Shown in pieces: positions 43,876 through 51,592 of a DNA stretch of 64,000 nucleotides. Below the pieces are notes generated by a model, which searched no databases, was not told where the DNA came from, and saw only the letters and a program-made list of their open reading frames with translations. Location: positions 1 to 64,000 of the forward strand of contig PMEM01000004.1 of NCBI GenBank assembly GCA_003155795.1, read 5' to 3'. The position numbers and the translations under genes were made by a program. Every line of letters starts with the position of its first letter. Within the stretch, counting starts at the first letter, position 1. This DNA comes from Gemmatimonadota bacterium. GTDB lineage: Bacteria > Gemmatimonadota > Gemmatimonadetes > Gemmatimonadales > Gemmatimonadaceae.

Positions 43876-44853
43876 CTAGAGCGAGTTGGCGACTGGTGCG
43901 GTGGGCGTTGATGACTCCGCCCCAGCCTTGGGCGCAGTAACCCGTGGGCCACGAAGGAGAATTCGGATGGAAGACTTGGGCCCCGTTGGAGGCGCATCGC
44001 GAACGATCACATGCTGTTCGTCGGCGCCGGCACCGATCAGATCTCGCCTGAGAGCATCAGCTTGGTCCAGGAGAGCATCAGTTGCATCGTCATCGCGTGG
44101 AGCTGCCTCTACTGCAAGAATGTAAGTGACATCGAGCGAGCGACGCGAATATTCCGCGGCCAACCCGACAACTCGATTGACTGTGCTTGGCCGGAGTTTG
44201 GTCCCGTTGAGCACAGGCCGGATGATGAAGTACTCACCCGTGGAGTCAGCTACGGTTGCAGTGGTGTCTTGTATCTCGTCGTCGATCTGGGCTTGAACAA
44301 CGGTCGATGGCGGAGCAACCGGTGCTGGAGACGTCGCCGCTGGCGCTGTACGCGTAGCGGAGGACGGCTGTGTAGCGACCTGTGTGGGTTCCGTTTGCGC
44401 TCTTTCAGTGCTTGGCGGTTCGGTGAAGGCTGGTTCAGTTCTCGCTGGCAACGGCGTTGCGGCCGCGGGCTGGACTGGCGCAGTGTATGCTGGCGCCGAC
44501 GACTGGTGGGATTGCTGTTGTGGACGCATAACGGCAGATGCCCGTGGCGCGAAGGCTGCTGTCGCCGCGAGTGTCGTTGGAGTCGATGGTGCGACTGGAA
44601 GGGCGTTGGCGAGGACCATAATCGTGTCGCGCTCGGCGGCTTTCCGCTTCACATATTCACCTTTCAGTCGTTTCTTATCCGAGGTCGATACCTGATCCAC
44701 AGTTGACGTCCGCGGGATGATATACGGGACCGGCAACACGCCTCCGGACGACGCGTCAGGGTCGGTAGCTTGCTGTGCGTGTGCGGCCGACGTTACCGCG
44801 AAGAAAAGGGCGGTAACAATAAAGAATGACTGGCCGAGCAATGAGCGTGACAT
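43876..44853 (-). CDS. exported Pro/Thr/Ala-rich protein (OmpA-like C-terminus possible)
   Basis: About 325 residues if translation starts at ATG 44853, which gives a good signal peptide (MSRSLLGQSFFIVTALFFA ... AHAQ). The middle (about 100-190) is a low-complexity Pro/Thr/Ala linker able to span the periplasm. The end (about 215-300; YILAVEAAPRDDDATDALL, QADALRRDLIGAGA) recalls OmpA-like peptidoglycan-binding domains, with an uncertain match. It lies 13 bp after the previous gene and six before the next. It may anchor the mating complex to the cell wall. Confidence 0.6.
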   Translation of the reverse strand: MSRSLLGQSFFIVTALFFAVTSAAHAQQATDPDASSGGVLPVPYIIPRTSTVDQVSTSDKKRLKGEYVKRKAAERDTIMVLANALPVAPSTPTTLAATAAFAPRASAVMRPQQQSHQSSAPAYTAPVQPAAATPLPARTEPAFTEPPSTERAQTEPTQVATQPSSATRTAPAATSPAPVAPPSTVVQAQIDDEIQDTTATVADSTGEYFIIRPVLNGTKLRPSTVNRVVGLAAEYSRRSLDVTYILAVEAAPRDDDATDALLDQADALRRDLIGAGADEQHVIVRDAPPTGPKSSIRILLRGPRVTAPKAGAESSTPTAPVANSL

Positions 44854-44866
44854 AGTAGCGTGTTGG

Positions 44867-45487
44867 TTACAGAGTGTGCGCAGCGGAATCACCGAATGCG
44901 ACGATGGCGAATCTCGGCGGCGGTCCTTCACTAACGAGTCGGTACACGATGACGCGTGGTGCTGGGTATGTGCCATCTGTGGGCCACGACGCCCCGCTTG
45001 TTGCGAGCACGAATCTCCATGATTCCCGCATTTCGTTGACGCGAGCAGCCTGATCTTCAGGCGAGACGACTTCGTAGAATTTCGGGTTGAGCACGATCGC
45101 GACATCCCCGCCATGTAGCGCTGTGGCCTTAACGATTAAGTGGGGGTATACGCTATTCTCACGGTCTTGCCATTGCGGCACGAGCGAGTCGAGGATTGCC
45201 GGAACTGGACCGAGTGTGTCAGCAGCGACCATCCCTGCAGCAGTTATTGAATCGAGACCGACTGTGCGCCACGCGGTCGTAACGGGGCCCGGCTGAGCAT
45301 TACCAATCACAACTCGACCGAAGTTCACAGAGAACGCGATCATGAATGCAAGAACTGGCATCGCCACCACTGCCCCTACGATTAGAGCAGACCGTAGCAA
45401 CCAAGACGCGTTGATCCATCGGACCCGAAGCGAAGGCTTGGGCGCAGGATGGATCACTCGATCGGAGGCTGCATTAATCGTGGGCAT
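44867..45487 (-). CDS. membrane-anchored protein, unknown, 206 aa
   Basis: 206 residues (MPTINAASDRVIHPAPKPS) with one hydrophobic segment at about 31-56 followed by a periplasmic domain. The layout (short cytoplasmic tail, one membrane helix, periplasmic domain) resembles VirB8-type or other channel-scaffold proteins, but no family match is claimed. It sits 18 bp after the zinc-ribbon membrane protein in the same leftward operon. Confidence 0.55.
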   Translation of the reverse strand: MPTINAASDRVIHPAPKPSLRVRWINASWLLRSALIVGAVVAMPVLAFMIAFSVNFGRVVIGNAQPGPVTTAWRTVGLDSITAAGMVAADTLGPVPAILDSLVPQWQDRENSVYPHLIVKATALHGGDVAIVLNPKFYEVVSPEDQAARVNEMRESWRFVLATSGASWPTDGTYPAPRVIVYRLVSEGPPPRFAIVAFGDSAAHTL

Positions 45488-45505
45488 CGGCCGGATCTCT
45501 ATTAG

Positions 45506-46285
45506 TTAGTGCGCGGAGTCGGAGACAGCCGCGTCGCCAGCAACATCGAGGTGCCCCGTACGATCGCGGCGCGCAAGGCGACGTAGCCCTCCGTGACCGT
45601 CCGGTGCGACGATCTGAACCGCGAAGTTCGTCGAGTCCGGGTACGCCGCATCACCGAGAAATGCCTGGTGGTATTTCGCGAGAGCTGCGATAACAAGTAG
45701 CCGGGTATTCGGAGTGAGATTCTTCCACGCATCCCCATCCTTGAATAGGAGTGAGAGATCGGGCGTCCCGGCGGGTGCCGTCTGACCGACAATTGGAATT
45801 GGGGCAAACGAAACTTCGACAACCCTACCGACGCTGTCAGGGTTGAGCAGCGTCATATAGTCACGACGCTTGAGCGATAGCCTCGTGGTTTCGTCTAGAC
45901 CTCGCCAGACCTGCTGCGCGCTGGCTGCGAGGTCCGCAGTCTGAGCTGCCTGGGCGACAGAAACTGAGCGTCGGCCCATCGAGTAGAAGATTGGTGCAGT
46001 CAATGCGAACACCGCAGCGGCAACGAGCACGTACGAGAGAGACAATCCGCGACGATGGAGGTTCTGACCCTTTACGGCTTCTTCATCCGCGATGTTTGCA
46101 TCTGAGAGCTCCATGTGGCACGTCGGGCAGATGGCTTCGCCACGCGTCCCCATGAAACAGCGCGGGCATTCTACCAACGACGTGTATCGCGTGTAGTCTC
46201 CACGCAGGGGCAAGTTGTTGACGGCAGTATCGTCGACGCGATCGTCTTCGGATGGTTGCGCTAGGAAGCTCGGGATGTTCGTCAT
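45506..46285 (-). CDS. zinc-ribbon membrane protein, unknown
   Basis: About 259 residues from ATG at 46285 (MTNIPSFLAQPSEDDRVDD); the open frame continues upstream but overlaps the VirB10-like gene. A zinc ribbon is visible (CPRC, 11 residues, CPTC at about 38-55), followed by one membrane helix (about 83-100) and a periplasmic domain. It directly follows the VirB10-like gene by 28 bp. It could be a regulatory or assembly component of the channel; no known family. Confidence 0.6.
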   Translation of the reverse strand: MTNIPSFLAQPSEDDRVDDTAVNNLPLRGDYTRYTSLVECPRCFMGTRGEAICPTCHMELSDANIADEEAVKGQNLHRRGLSLSYVLVAAAVFALTAPIFYSMGRRSVSVAQAAQTADLAASAQQVWRGLDETTRLSLKRRDYMTLLNPDSVGRVVEVSFAPIPIVGQTAPAGTPDLSLLFKDGDAWKNLTPNTRLLVIAALAKYHQAFLGDAAYPDSTNFAVQIVAPDGHGGLRRLARRDRTGHLDVAGDAAVSDSAH

Positions 46286-46313
46286 AAGGATCTGTGGAGT
46301 AAGAGGGAGCGCT

Positions 46314-47690
46314 TTACTGATTCTGGCCGAGACCGAATACAATGAGTAGTGGCTGATCGGCAGGTAGCGACAACACAACGCCAGTCGATGGAGCTTGCAG
46401 TCCGAGTTCGTTATGCGCCTGGTTATACGCGTCTTGTAATGCCTGGCCGGCGACCTGCTGTCCGACGCTCGGCTGCACGAATTCGGATTGCTGCGCGCCG
46501 CCTGTGATTTTGTCAGCCATCCGGCCCACGCCGTATGCGAGTCCAGTTGCGAGCCCAAGGCGAGTGCCCTTCCGTGCAAGCTGACGATTCACGGGCACGC
46601 TGATTCCCGGCCTGTTGTCAGATATCGAGTATGACATCCCCGTCATGGTGAGCACTCGATCGTCGGGGAGTACGAACTGTGTGAAGGTGATGAGCAACCG
46701 ATCATTACCAGTGCCATCGTCAAACATTGTCCCCTTCCCGATCGCGCGAGTGCCAGCCGGGGCTACGATGCGTCCGCGGTTGACCAATGGTCCATCCAAC
46801 ACGGCTTCTATCGGTTCTCCCGACGTTGCCGACGGTGTAGGAGTGTGGATGATTGCTCGTACCCGAGTTCCGGGAACAAACTGCACTGGTGCACCGGTTG
46901 CAGTCGCTTCAGAAACGTCGCCTCCAGCCAATGCAGAACGACGACCAGAGAACGGCGAATCACCTGTCCCTGTACCACCGTCTCCCAACCCGAGCGAGCC
47001 CTTGATGCGGGTGAAACGCTCACTCCTAGTGAGGATGTGAGGGGCGTCAGGAGGCACGTTCTCCTGCGTTGCTGCTCCACCACCTGATGAACGAGCCGGT
47101 GATGTCGTGTTGAATCGCGGTACCGGAGTATCACCACCAAACGATTGCGATGTGCGGGAAGGCTGACTGCCGGCGAGCTGCAGGCCGTCGGCGGTACCGC
47201 CAGGTAAAGCAGACGTCCCAACGTTGCCGCCGACCATACGTGGATCCCCGGTGCCGGTTGTTGCAGACTGTGGCGGCGCCCGAAATACAAGAGAGTCACC
47301 AGTTACAGGCACTTGTGCTGTGAGTGCCGAATCCTTACCGACAGCCACACCGTTCTTCGCAGTCGTTTGGATCTCACCATCTTCAATACTGGTGACGGCC
47401 TTGGATGCGGCCACCGGCGCCGGGGCAGCGTGCTTCTTTGCGCTACCACCGAATACGCGAACCATGAAGAGGCCAGCCAGAACGAGACCAGTGGCTGTGC
47501 CGCCCCAGATGAGCGCACGTCGCGAGAAGTTTTGCCGCCGTAAGGCTTGCACGTCTGGAGCACGTGCGCCGATCGGGCGCATCTCGATGTCGTCTACCGC
47601 GTCTTCCATATTGCCAGCAGGACGAGCGGGGCGACGAGTCGTGAAGCCAGCGTGCGCTTCAGGCGGCTTTTGATCGGGAGACTGAGTCAT
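46314..47690 (-). CDS. virB10: VirB10/TrbI-like channel protein
   Basis: A 458-residue VirB10/TrbI-family protein, which spans both membranes of the T4SS core. It has a short cytoplasmic tail, one membrane helix (about 58-78), a low-complexity periplasmic linker (about 85-260) and a conserved beta-barrel C-terminal domain (GTRVRAIIHTPTPSATSG, APAGTRAIGKGTMFDDG). It starts with ATG overlapping the stop of the VirB9-like gene (ATGA), with GGAGG six bases before. Order VirB8, VirB9, VirB10 matches many T4SS operons. Confidence 0.85.
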   Translation of the reverse strand: MTQSPDQKPPEAHAGFTTRRPARPAGNMEDAVDDIEMRPIGARAPDVQALRRQNFSRRALIWGGTATGLVLAGLFMVRVFGGSAKKHAAPAPVAASKAVTSIEDGEIQTTAKNGVAVGKDSALTAQVPVTGDSLVFRAPPQSATTGTGDPRMVGGNVGTSALPGGTADGLQLAGSQPSRTSQSFGGDTPVPRFNTTSPARSSGGGAATQENVPPDAPHILTRSERFTRIKGSLGLGDGGTGTGDSPFSGRRSALAGGDVSEATATGAPVQFVPGTRVRAIIHTPTPSATSGEPIEAVLDGPLVNRGRIVAPAGTRAIGKGTMFDDGTGNDRLLITFTQFVLPDDRVLTMTGMSYSISDNRPGISVPVNRQLARKGTRLGLATGLAYGVGRMADKITGGAQQSEFVQPSVGQQVAGQALQDAYNQAHNELGLQAPSTGVVLSLPADQPLLIVFGLGQNQ

Positions 47691-48907
47691 GAGTGACCTC
47701 CAAGCGCGGGCGGGGCAGTGAGCACGGGCGAAACCTCGAGGTCGTGCCCGTCTATTGTGAGCCGTACAACAAGTACTTCACCAGCGTTGACATGATCACG
47801 TCCGTCGAGAACGAGGGTTCCACGTACCCGTCGCAACGCTGGCACATTATGCGGAGTCCGCTGGTCCTCGATGATACGGGCATCACGTTCATTGCCAGAG
47901 TGCTGGTCGCGCCATACTGCATGGAAGGCAATGTCTGTCGCCTCTTGATAGCGCGAGTTGGAGATTAGGTACCGGAGATACAACCGGGGTGATGACAGAC
48001 ATGCACCTGAGTAGCCTGCGTCGACGATAGTGAGTCGAAGCGTTTCTCCTGTGTTCGAATCGCGGTATTCACTGCCCAAGTGAACAGGCTGGAAGTTGAA
48101 ACCATCAACCAGGCAGCGTTCAACCTCTGGCTCGAGTTTCGCCGCTACATCCCGATCTGTCTTTGCTGCGAACGATGCGCGAAGTGAGTCACCCATAGCT
48201 TTCACGCGGTCGCTTACAGGATCGGTGTAATTCCGAGCGAAGGTTGGGGTATGCTGTTTCTGATCGACGACCAGCAGGTAGGGCACGGCCGTCAACTCGC
48301 CATCATCCAGAAACACTTCCATGCGAGCCATGCAACCTTGTTCGCAGTCAACGACATTGATCAGAACGCTGTTGTTGTATTTCTGGACCTTGAATGTCTT
48401 GTCATCAAAGAGTGCGACATCCTTGACCGTGTACGGGAACGTGAGCCGAGTCCCGATGAAGGGCCATACGTTTACCGTTGCGACCTCGTTTGGGCGGAGC
48501 TGCGCGTAGCCTACTTCGATCTCGGACGGGGAATGAACTCGTCCATCGCCAGCGATCGGCGCCGTGGTACTCTTCGTTCTGTAGGCTGGGCGAGCATTGT
48601 CGAGACGAGTGGGGCTCGCACCTCCATCGGTCGCCGTTGGACTGTTTGGATCCGGCCCCAAGACCGGAGCGGGCGGCATGGTTGGACGCGGGGATGGGGC
48701 AATCGTATCGTTCGCATTCGACGTGTCAGCCGTAGTAGGAGCTGGCACGGTGTTACCTGACAGGCCCTTGGCATGCGCGAGGGCTGCGAGGGTGAGAGCA
48801 TCCGGCGGCTTCTGCGACTGCGATTGCGAGAGTACGGGAGTGCTGCCAACTAAGATTGCAATGGCGGTGCAAATCGCCATCGATCCTGAGATCGTTCGCT
48901 CTACCAC
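47687..48907 (-). CDS. virB9: VirB9/TrbG-like outer-core protein
   Basis: A 406-residue exported protein (signal peptide around AICTAIAILVGSTPVLSQS). The start is GTG at 48907 with GGGGGAT upstream; ATG at 48880 is possible. After a Pro-rich linker, the N-terminal domain (GYAQLRPNEVATVNVWPF, TFPYTVKDVALFDD) and a C-terminal domain with cysteines fit a VirB9/TrbG or TraK-type role. Assignment rests largely on position between VirB8- and VirB10-like genes. It overlaps both neighbours slightly. Confidence 0.6.
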   Translation of the reverse strand: MVERTISGSMAICTAIAILVGSTPVLSQSQSQKPPDALTLAALAHAKGLSGNTVPAPTTADTSNANDTIAPSPRPTMPPAPVLGPDPNSPTATDGGASPTRLDNARPAYRTKSTTAPIAGDGRVHSPSEIEVGYAQLRPNEVATVNVWPFIGTRLTFPYTVKDVALFDDKTFKVQKYNNSVLINVVDCEQGCMARMEVFLDDGELTAVPYLLVVDQKQHTPTFARNYTDPVSDRVKAMGDSLRASFAAKTDRDVAAKLEPEVERCLVDGFNFQPVHLGSEYRDSNTGETLRLTIVDAGYSGACLSSPRLYLRYLISNSRYQEATDIAFHAVWRDQHSGNERDARIIEDQRTPHNVPALRRVRGTLVLDGRDHVNAGEVLVVRLTIDGHDLEVSPVLTAPPALGGHS

Positions 48908-49683
48908 GCAAGATCCCCCTTCACGCCGTACACAGCCATCCCCTCCGGGTACTGCGGGGACGGCTCCACTGTACGTACATAAACAGTGTCACGGAATGCC
49001 GCGGACCTTCCGCCGGTCGCTTCCGAATTAACAACATTGAAGACGGTACGTGTGCCGATCACGAGGACAGCGATCGTGCTTTGGTGCACGGTGCTGTCCC
49101 GCCCGGCGTAACGTACTGCAACGGAATCGTATGAAAGAGTTGTGCGCGTCTTGGCTTGATCAAGTCGATCCGCATATGCGCTGTCCGGAAAGACGATGGC
49201 GTCCTCGGCGCGACCACCGGCAACGAATGCTTTTGCAGATGCGATGCTCGCAGGACCGGCACGATAGTCGTACGCGTATGCGTTATCGAAGAACCGTTTT
49301 ACAAACTCACTAACGAGCTCGCGGTTGTAGAGAGTTTTGTCTGTTAGTACCCATGAACCGTTTTCGGTTAATAGGCGTCCGGTCGATGCGTCTATCATCA
49401 CTGTTGCTGTCCTACCTTTCGCGACGGTCAGCGCGAGTGACGAGACTGCGGCAAGGCCAACTGCGATCGATAGTACCAACACACCGCCGAGTATGAGGTT
49501 GACGCGATGACCGCCAAACGCAGCACCGAGGTCAAACTTCGGCGTCTGGTTGACCGCGAAGTCCTTTGCCTCTTGCACCTTGGCATCGCTAGGTTGGCTT
49601 CCTTGCGGTTCGCCGACGACGCCGGTAGGTGCTCCCATTAAGGAGCTACCGCCGGCGGCCGGTGTGATGGCCGTCGAATCCAT
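48901..49683 (-). CDS. virB8: VirB8/TrbF-like inner-membrane protein
   Basis: A 260-residue bitopic protein with a soluble N-terminus, one membrane helix (about 61-85) and a periplasmic NTF2-like domain of about 170 residues (ELVSEFVKRFFDNAYAYDY, VYVRTVEPSPQYPEGM). This is the plan of VirB8/TrbF, which connects the inner-membrane complex and the core. No Shine-Dalgarno sequence is visible; instead a degenerate copy of the transfer-regulon motif ends five bases before the ATG. Confidence 0.75.
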   Translation of the reverse strand: MDSTAITPAAGGSSLMGAPTGVVGEPQGSQPSDAKVQEAKDFAVNQTPKFDLGAAFGGHRVNLILGGVLVLSIAVGLAAVSSLALTVAKGRTATVMIDASTGRLLTENGSWVLTDKTLYNRELVSEFVKRFFDNAYAYDYRAGPASIASAKAFVAGGRAEDAIVFPDSAYADRLDQAKTRTTLSYDSVAVRYAGRDSTVHQSTIAVLVIGTRTVFNVVNSEATGGRSAAFRDTVYVRTVEPSPQYPEGMAVYGVKGDLAW

Positions 49684-49688
49684 AATCT

Positions 49689-49709
49689 CGAGTTGTAAGT
49701 CGAACAGTT
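49689..49709 (-). promoter_or_regulatory. degenerate transfer-regulon motif (before VirB8)
   Basis: Read leftward: AACTGTTCGACTTACAACTCG, a diverged version of the core (TGTAGGACTGACAACTCG) with three differences. It spans the end of the upstream gene and ends five bases before the VirB8-like ATG, as in the copies at 24397-24416 and 63868-63889. An internal start point for the VirB8-9-10 section is possible. Confidence 0.45.
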
Positions 49710-50628
49710 AGTGTTGATTCCGATAGGACATGCCCCGTGCTACGGAGCGGATCCAGACAGAATCGGGTGGCACCACTACTCCATCAATGACAATGGAGGG
49801 GCGAGGCCGTGTCGCGAAATGGTATTGTCTCCACGTCGCAACGAGTGTCGAATCTAATTCGCCGCCCTGGAGGTCGTCGAAGCGCCACTCGGCGCCAGGT
49901 CCCCTTCGGACGGTGACGATCGCATTTTCGTAGACTCTGAGTCCCGACAACGCACCGTCATATGGGAAGTGTCGGCTGTGGAGCCTCCCAACCAAAGGGA
50001 TTACCACACGAACCTGCCCCGGTGCTACGCCGTAACTATACGCCCCCGTCCCAAACTCACGCAAAGCCACAATGCCGGAGTCCCCAAGGACGACCTGTTC
50101 GATTGCCGTTTTGGCATCTCCGCCCCGGGCGACGGAGGCCATGAGCTTCCGGGAGCCCGCGGGTGTTGAGTGCGCAAGGAGTTCTCGAAAGGCCCCGTTT
50201 ACGGCATCCGGATTGTACGCAAACCGGAGACGGATGAAGTGCTGTCCCGCGGCACGAGCCGCCCCCAGGTCGGCCGGGGAATTCCCCGCTAACAACTGAC
50301 CGTGTTGGATCCCTCCCTGTTGCTGGGAGAGTGTGTGGGCGAGACTGGTATTTTCCTGCCCGATTCGGCTTGTATCACGTACGACGGGTGATGCGGCATA
50401 CTTGATCTGTAGACTCGGGGCCACGAATAGCAGATAGCCGATTAGTGACATCAGAGCGATCAACGCGAGCAATAATGCCCGAAGCATGTCACGAGGCATT
50501 TCTACCCGTTCCCATGAGCACCACGCAGCCAGGGGTTGTTCCCCGGAAGCGAGCTTCCGTCCTATTTCTTCACGGTCAACGCGCTCCGCAATCAATCCGA
50601 TTCGATGCGCTCTGGACTTAGCCGTCAT
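49708..50628 (-). CDS. bitopic membrane protein, possibly VirB8-like
   Basis: 306 residues (MTAKSRAHRIGLIAERVDR) with one membrane helix (about 48-70) and a periplasmic domain of about 220 residues. The section FIRLRFAYNPDAVNGAFRE and the following lines are reminiscent of VirB8/TrbF or TraE folds, so this may be a second protein of that type. It overlaps the lipoprotein gene by four bases (ATGA). A clear assignment needs profile comparison. Confidence 0.55.
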   Translation of the reverse strand: MTAKSRAHRIGLIAERVDREEIGRKLASGEQPLAAWCSWERVEMPRDMLRALLLALIALMSLIGYLLFVAPSLQIKYAASPVVRDTSRIGQENTSLAHTLSQQQGGIQHGQLLAGNSPADLGAARAAGQHFIRLRFAYNPDAVNGAFRELLAHSTPAGSRKLMASVARGGDAKTAIEQVVLGDSGIVALREFGTGAYSYGVAPGQVRVVIPLVGRLHSRHFPYDGALSGLRVYENAIVTVRRGPGAEWRFDDLQGGELDSTLVATWRQYHFATRPRPSIVIDGVVVPPDSVWIRSVARGMSYRNQH

Positions 50629-51170
50629 TCGACGGGTTGCCTATTCCAACCCAACGTCGTTGGGGCGCATATGTATGCCCCTTGCTCGCCTGGGAAGGCG
50701 ATGAATCTCTGGCGTGAGTCAAGGCATTGATCGTTGGTGAGATTCACCTTATCCCCTGCAGTTATCCAGGTGAATCGTGCTCGGCTAATCGTGTAACTAG
50801 GGACCGGATTTGCCAGAGTAGCGTACCGCGTGAGTACCGGAACATCCCGTCCGGCGGCTATGGCCGCTGCAAATGTGACCGGCGATGTCACAGAGTCACG
50901 TATCATTTGTTGTGCTGCGGCGAGTATCGCGCGAATTACAGCCTCAGTGGGTGGAGCCCGACGGGCCGAGACTATGCTCGCATGAATGCCAGCAGTGACA
51001 ACCTTTCCGGTTTTTGTCGGCGATTGCACCGCACCGACGATACGAGTCTCAACTTGCTCGGCGGAGCTGTCGCCTGACCCGGTCGTATCCTTTGCTGTAT
51101 CACGGTGGCAACCTACGATGGCGACAAAAAGAACAAGCGCCGTGAGAGTCAGCGAATGAGATGATTTCAA
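50625..51170 (-). CDS. lipoprotein, possible VirB7 role
   Basis: About 182 residues starting at TTG 51170, which overlaps the previous stop as TTGA; a longer frame to 51341 lies inside the STAS-like gene. The signal sequence ends in a lipobox (LFVAIVGC), so the protein is predicted to be lipidated and held in the outer membrane. Position beside the VirB8-10 genes suggests a VirB7-type part of the outer-core complex, but it is larger than most VirB7 proteins. Three additional cysteines are present. Confidence 0.6.
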   Translation of the reverse strand: MKSSHSLTLTALVLFVAIVGCHRDTAKDTTGSGDSSAEQVETRIVGAVQSPTKTGKVVTAGIHASIVSARRAPPTEAVIRAILAAAQQMIRDSVTSPVTFAAAIAAGRDVPVLTRYATLANPVPSYTISRARFTWITAGDKVNLTNDQCLDSRQRFIAFPGEQGAYICAPTTLGWNRQPVE

Positions 51171-51592
51171 TTCACACCGCCCTGCTCTGGTTGTGGGCTC
51201 GCGGCAAGCGTAACTGCGCGACTCTGCAAGGACGGTGGAGGTGCCGGAAAGAACCAACCATTGATCGCCCGCCACAGCCTGACGATTGGGGATCCTTGCT
51301 CCGGTGGAAGCGCGAACACCTCCATGTCGAGCAGACCGCACTGCCTTCTGATTTCGTGCATCATCGCGTATGCTTGCTCAGTGACATGGGCAACATGCCG
51401 AAGGTCCAGTATCACGCTTCGGACATGTGGAGCTCCGGGAAACCGTCGTGACGGCGTTGCTGCTGCTACTCTGGCTAACTCGAGGACAGCCTCGAGATTA
51501 GATCCGGCCTCCAGGTTTATTGCACACGGCACAAGTATCGCTTCGGCTGTGGCGAGCGTGTGCGGTTCAAGCGGAAACGCTGGCATGGTCAT
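51167..51592 (-). CDS. STAS-like protein inside T4SS operon
   Basis: 141 residues (MTMPAFPLEPHTLATAEAI). The central part (VRSVILDLRHVAHVTEQAY, then CGLLDMEVFALPP) follows the beta-alpha pattern of STAS/anti-anti-sigma domains, although the usual phosphorylated Ser is replaced by Glu/Gln. Its ATG overlaps the VirB6-like stop (ATGA), so it is co-translated with T4SS genes. A regulatory link to the element's sigma factor is conceivable. The family assignment is tentative. Confidence 0.5.
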   Translation of the reverse strand: MTMPAFPLEPHTLATAEAILVPCAINLEAGSNLEAVLELARVAAATPSRRFPGAPHVRSVILDLRHVAHVTEQAYAMMHEIRRQCGLLDMEVFALPPEQGSPIVRLWRAINGWFFPAPPPSLQSRAVTLAASPQPEQGGVN

